From DATGMS01 sp035303945 (GTDB lineage Bacteria > Bacteroidota > Bacteroidia > Cytophagales > Cyclobacteriaceae), in assembly GCA_035303945.1 (NCBI GenBank), contig DATGQZ010000017.1, forward strand, positions 26,824-90,823: a stretch of 64,000 nucleotides of DNA. Direction: 5' to 3'. The translations under genes and the position numbers were made by a program. The notes below the pieces were generated by a model. That model was not told the DNA's origin. It was given only the letters and a program-made list of their open reading frames with translations, and made no database searches. Position 1 is the first letter of the stretch; each line of letters begins with the position of its first letter. Below, piece after piece: positions 60,909-64,000 of the stretch.

Positions 60909-63323
60909 TCAAAGCTCCGGATATTTCTCCGGATTCACTTCAGACATCATCGCATAAGCTTTTTCCACCACGTCATCTACACTCGGTTTGGAAAAGTAGT
61001 CCCCATCCGAAGAGTATGCGGGTCTATGGGCTTTCGCAGACAATGTCGCCGGAGCTGAATCCAAATAGACATAGGCACCTTGTTCCTCTAATACCTGCTG
61101 CATCATATAGGCAGAGCCTCCCCCCGGCACATCTTCATCGGCAAAAATTACCCGATTGGTCTTTTTTACAGAGTGCTTGATCATGTGGTCAATATCAAAA
61201 GGCAACAAGGTTTGCACGTCAATAACCTCAACTGAAATATCCAATCCTTCCAGTTGGTCGGCCGCTTCCATCACGATCTTGCACATGGCACCGTAGGTTA
61301 CGATGGTGATGTCAAATCCTACCCTCAATATTTCAGGCTTCCCCACCGGTACGGTGAAGTCACCGATATTGGCCGGCATTTTTTCTTTCAGCCTATATCC
61401 GTTTAGACATTCGATCATTAAGGCGGGTTCATCTGACTGAAGTAGGGTATTGTACATGCCTGCTGCTTGCGTCATATCCCTTGGTACACATACCAACATT
61501 CCTCGCAGGCTTCCCAAGATCATGCTCATCGGAGAGCCTGAATGCCAGACACCCTCTAGACGATGACCTCTGGTCCTCACGATCAAAGGCGCCTTTTGTC
61601 CACCTTTTGTTCTGTACAGCAGGTTGGCCAAGTCGTCCGAAAGGGTCTGGAGCGCATACAGCAAATAATCTAAATATTGTATTTCAGCAATCGGACGCAG
61701 ACCACGTAAGGCGGCTCCAATACCCTGACCTACTATCGTACATTCCCGAATCCCTGTGTCTGTGACGCGAAGCTCTCCATACTTGGCTTGCAATCCCGCA
61801 AAGCCCTGATTTACGTCTCCTATTTTACCCACATCCTCCCCAATAGCAAAGACGCGCGCGTCCCGGCCGAGCATCTGGTCGAAACAGGCCTGCAAAATTT
61901 CTCTCCCATCTACCCGCGGCGCGTCCTCGGCATATTCTGCCGGTACTTCAGGGATTAAAGTAGCACGATAGGCTGATTCGCTGTAGAGGTGGCTGCTGTA
62001 TTTATCTTCATAAACCTTTTGTTTATCGGCATACCAAGCCTTCAGGTGTATTTGATTTTCCGGTTGATCATACCTCAATGCCAAAAGCGCCTTCCTAACG
62101 GAGCTGACAACATCCCTGCGTATGGGATTAATGGCTTTGGCAAGTTCTCCTGCCAGCTGCAATAAATACGCGCCCGCTGCGCTGTTCAACGCGGCCTCGT
62201 TGATCAACGCCACCGCTTCATTTAAATCGGCCTTAATATCATCTGAGAACGCCTTCCAGGCACGATCTTTTGCCTCTTTGACTTCTTGCTTGATCCCCAG
62301 TTCTATTTCGTCAAGATCCGACTCAGCTATGACATCTGTTTTTACTAGATAATCTCTAAATCTAGACAAGCAATCATGGTCTGCCTCCCAAGCTAACCTT
62401 TCCTTGGATTTGTACCTCTCGTGGGAGCCTGAGGTAGAGTGCCCTTGAGGCTGCGTCATTTCCTCTACATGGATGATTACAGGAACATGCTCTTCTCTAG
62501 CAATAACAGAAGCCCTATAATAAGTTTCCATTAGGGCTTCATAATCCCAGCCCTTTACTACAAATATTTCACAGCCTTCTTTACCCTCTTCCCGTTGGAA
62601 GCCAGTAAGGATTTCGGAAATGCTGCCTTTGGTGGTATGATATTTATTGGGCACAGAGATACCATATTCATCATCCCAAACCGAAACAATCATGGGCACT
62701 TGTAAGACACCACCTGCATTGATGGTTTCGAAAAACATTCCCTCTGCGGTAGCCGCATTACCAATGGTACCCCAAGCCACTTCATTCCCCCGCTGGGTAA
62801 ATCCTTCCAGATCATGAAGAGCCGGGTTCTGCTTGAACAATTTTGAAGCATAGGCGAGGCCCAACAATTTCGGCATTTGTGCAGCAGTAGGCGATATATC
62901 GGAAGTAGAGTTCTTGATTTTAGTTAAATCATTCCAGTTGCCGTCATCGTCTAGCGACCGCGTTCCGAAATGGGCATTCATCAACCTGCCGCCAGAAGCG
63001 GGATCGGCCTTGACATCTGTATGTGCATATAATTGGGCAAAAAATTCCTGAACAGACAGCGCCCCAATCGCAAACATAAACGTCTGATCCCGATAATAGC
63101 CTGATCTAAAATCTCCCGCTTGAAAAAAGCGGGCCATGGCGATTTGTGCTAACTCTTTTCCATCACCAAAGACCCCAAATTTGGCCTTGCCCATAAATAC
63201 CTCTTTCCTCCCCACTAAAGAGACCTGCCTGCTCAAATAAACAAGTTTATAGTCGGTTAAAATCTGGTTTTTATCGATACCCTGCCTTTTGGTCTTGCCG
63301 GTCAATGTCGCCCTTTGTTCCAT
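60909..63323 (-). CDS. 2-oxoacid dehydrogenase E1, fused alpha and beta subunits
   Basis: Thiamine-diphosphate-dependent E1 of 804 aa, fusing alpha (about 20-400) and beta (about 455-800) chains that are separate in most bacteria; the branched-chain 2-oxoisovalerate type is most likely. In the alpha part the ThDP/Mg motif appears as GTIGNAATAEG (Asn189) and VWDDEYGIS (Asp217, Asp218), against GDG...NN in the textbook enzymes. The beta part shows FAIGEDVGKIGDVNQGFAGL, RVTDTGIRECTIVGQGIGAALRG and the C-terminal DIDHMIKHSVKKTNRVIFADED. It would feed acyl groups to an E2 coded elsewhere. A strong promoter lies upstream. Confidence 0.92.
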   Translation of the reverse strand: MEQRATLTGKTKRQGIDKNQILTDYKLVYLSRQVSLVGRKEVFMGKAKFGVFGDGKELAQIAMARFFQAGDFRSGYYRDQTFMFAIGALSVQEFFAQLYAHTDVKADPASGGRLMNAHFGTRSLDDDGNWNDLTKIKNSTSDISPTAAQMPKLLGLAYASKLFKQNPALHDLEGFTQRGNEVAWGTIGNAATAEGMFFETINAGGVLQVPMIVSVWDDEYGISVPNKYHTTKGSISEILTGFQREEGKEGCEIFVVKGWDYEALMETYYRASVIAREEHVPVIIHVEEMTQPQGHSTSGSHERYKSKERLAWEADHDCLSRFRDYLVKTDVIAESDLDEIELGIKQEVKEAKDRAWKAFSDDIKADLNEAVALINEAALNSAAGAYLLQLAGELAKAINPIRRDVVSSVRKALLALRYDQPENQIHLKAWYADKQKVYEDKYSSHLYSESAYRATLIPEVPAEYAEDAPRVDGREILQACFDQMLGRDARVFAIGEDVGKIGDVNQGFAGLQAKYGELRVTDTGIRECTIVGQGIGAALRGLRPIAEIQYLDYLLYALQTLSDDLANLLYRTKGGQKAPLIVRTRGHRLEGVWHSGSPMSMILGSLRGMLVCVPRDMTQAAGMYNTLLQSDEPALMIECLNGYRLKEKMPANIGDFTVPVGKPEILRVGFDITIVTYGAMCKIVMEAADQLEGLDISVEVIDVQTLLPFDIDHMIKHSVKKTNRVIFADEDVPGGGSAYMMQQVLEEQGAYVYLDSAPATLSAKAHRPAYSSDGDYFSKPSVDDVVEKAYAMMSEVNPEKYPEL

Positions 63324-63708
63324 TATATTATATTAAAACGAATAGTTAGCTGTTAAGCCCGATTCGATTACATCACAAAATTACTCAAAAATGTCCTTTT
63401 TAACAAACACCCACACCTGAAGCATTCACTAAAAAACCTCGGCATTTTACTGTTTATCATCACAACAAGGATTTAAATCGAAATAATATCTTAAAATAAA
63501 TGTTTTATTGAAATTTTAGTTGTTTCTTTAAGCGCCCGTTTATCTGGATTAAGACTTTGCCGAAAGGGTGAACCTTGCCGCCTCTAAGTCCAAACGAACT
63601 GCCGAAAAGATAAGGAAAAAAAATTATCTTTAAAAAACACTTTATTGCGTTTCAAACTGAGTAGATGAGCCTTATTCCGAGAGGCTAGTTAAACTAAACA
63701 AAGCCATC
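63324..63708. other. Divergent intergenic region (385 bases)
   Basis: AT-rich spacer between the divergent E1 and alanine dehydrogenase genes. It contains the E1 promoter (63376-63407). No exact TAnnTTTG element was found for the alanine dehydrogenase side; TTTG occurs near 63565 and a run of eight A at about 63619-63626. No RNA gene or protein-coding frame could be supported. Confidence 0.6.
63376..63407 (-). promoter_or_regulatory. Promoter of the E1 gene
   Basis: On the minus strand TTTG (63407-63404), 20 nt, then TAATTTTG (63383-63376) match the Bacteroidota promoter exactly. The predicted transcript starts near 63370, about 47 bases before the ATG at 63323. Confidence 0.7.
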
Positions 63709-64000
63709 ATGATTATTGGAGTTCCAAAAGAAATAAAAAACAATGAGAACCGCGTTGCCCTTACCCCTTCCGGAGCCAATGAGCTGGTCAAAAGAGGACA
63801 TACGGTCTATATCCAAGCTTCCGCCGGAGAGGGAAGCGATTTTTCCGATGCATTGTACGAAAGCTCCGGTGCCCAAATTCTGTCTACAATTGAAGAGGTC
63901 TATGCCGAAGCGGACATTATCCTTAAGGTAAAAGAGCCCATTGCCCGCGAGTACATCTTAATCCGTAAAGATCAAGTGATATTTACCTACTTCCATTGCG
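63709..64000 (+). CDS. ald: Alanine dehydrogenase, N-terminal part (partial)
   Basis: The first 97 residues of alanine dehydrogenase, running off the right edge. The opening MIIGVPKEIKNNENRVALTP with the conserved Arg/Val/Ala-Leu-Thr-Pro stretch, the ELVKRGHTVYIQASAGEGS segment and DIILKVKEP match the family closely. The enzyme interconverts L-alanine and pyruvate with NAD. The start is ATG 63709. The remainder, including the NAD-binding Rossmann domain, is outside the window. Confidence 0.93.
   Translation, partial: MIIGVPKEIKNNENRVALTPSGANELVKRGHTVYIQASAGEGSDFSDALYESSGAQILSTIEEVYAEADIILKVKEPIAREYILIRKDQVIFTYFHC

Noticed and set aside
1..64000. Search for CRISPR arrays, insertion sequences, prophage genes, tRNAs, anti-phage islands and toxin-antitoxin pairs
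   Set aside because: No regularly spaced repeats, transposase, integrase or tRNA-like fold was seen; the Vsr-like gene alone is not enough for a defence island.

Overview
The window is chromosomal DNA of a Bacteroidota bacterium, most likely a Cytophagales/Cyclobacteriaceae-type marine or soil heterotroph. The evidence is three SusC/SusD outer-membrane pairs, an ECF-sigma/FecR switch, many short lipoproteins with a late lipobox Cys, AT-rich promoters of the Bacteroidota type (TTTG, about 20 nt, TAnnTTTG), and almost no Shine-Dalgarno sequences. No insertion sequences, prophage genes, tRNAs, rRNAs or CRISPR arrays were seen. One structured RNA is clear: the RNase P RNA at about 57031-57436.

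Bases 1-28.2 kb are a glycan/organic-matter uptake region. A partial VCBS-repeat protein is followed by a minus-strand SusC/SusD pair and an MFS permease. Then comes a long plus-strand block: ECF sigma, FecR anti-sigma, an STN-bearing SusC, SusD, a PSD1/DUF1549-DUF1553 haem protein, a Tat-exported DUF1501 protein, a mosaic DUF2231-cytochrome-LRR membrane protein, a small cytochrome c lipoprotein, and a further SusC/SusD pair. A convergent sulfatase follows. No glycoside hydrolase accompanies these transporters. The unusual element is the planctomycete-style cytochrome/DUF1501 module tied to a FecR-controlled SusCD pair.

Bases 28.2-47.2 kb hold mixed functions: a TPR histidine kinase with a LuxR-type regulator, an AI-2E-type permease, DNA polymerase IV divergent from an orphan Vsr-like endonuclease, a three-gene sugar ABC transporter (RbsABC type), an SRPBCC/VOC trio, a six-PAS hybrid-free sensor kinase with its single-domain receiver, a GH33 sialidase, a lactonase-family beta-propeller and a DUF72 protein.

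Bases 47.4-56.1 kb carry the most striking locus: eight tightly packed or overlapping genes encoding an alpha/beta hydrolase (apparent Cys nucleophile), an acetoacetate-decarboxylase-fold protein, three small membrane proteins, a patatin phospholipase, a purple-acid-phosphatase-like phosphoesterase with a membrane tail, and a GMC oxidoreductase with a Cx2Cx2Cx3C cluster motif. Together they look like an undescribed lipid or sterol-like oxidation pathway.

Bases 56.2-64.0 kb are mostly housekeeping: DUF3109, rnpB, an NtrC-like regulator without a DNA-binding domain, a 39-residue lipoprotein, a LuxE-like acyl-protein synthetase divergent from a lipoprotein, a fused 2-oxoacid dehydrogenase E1 alpha/beta, and the start of alanine dehydrogenase running off the right edge.
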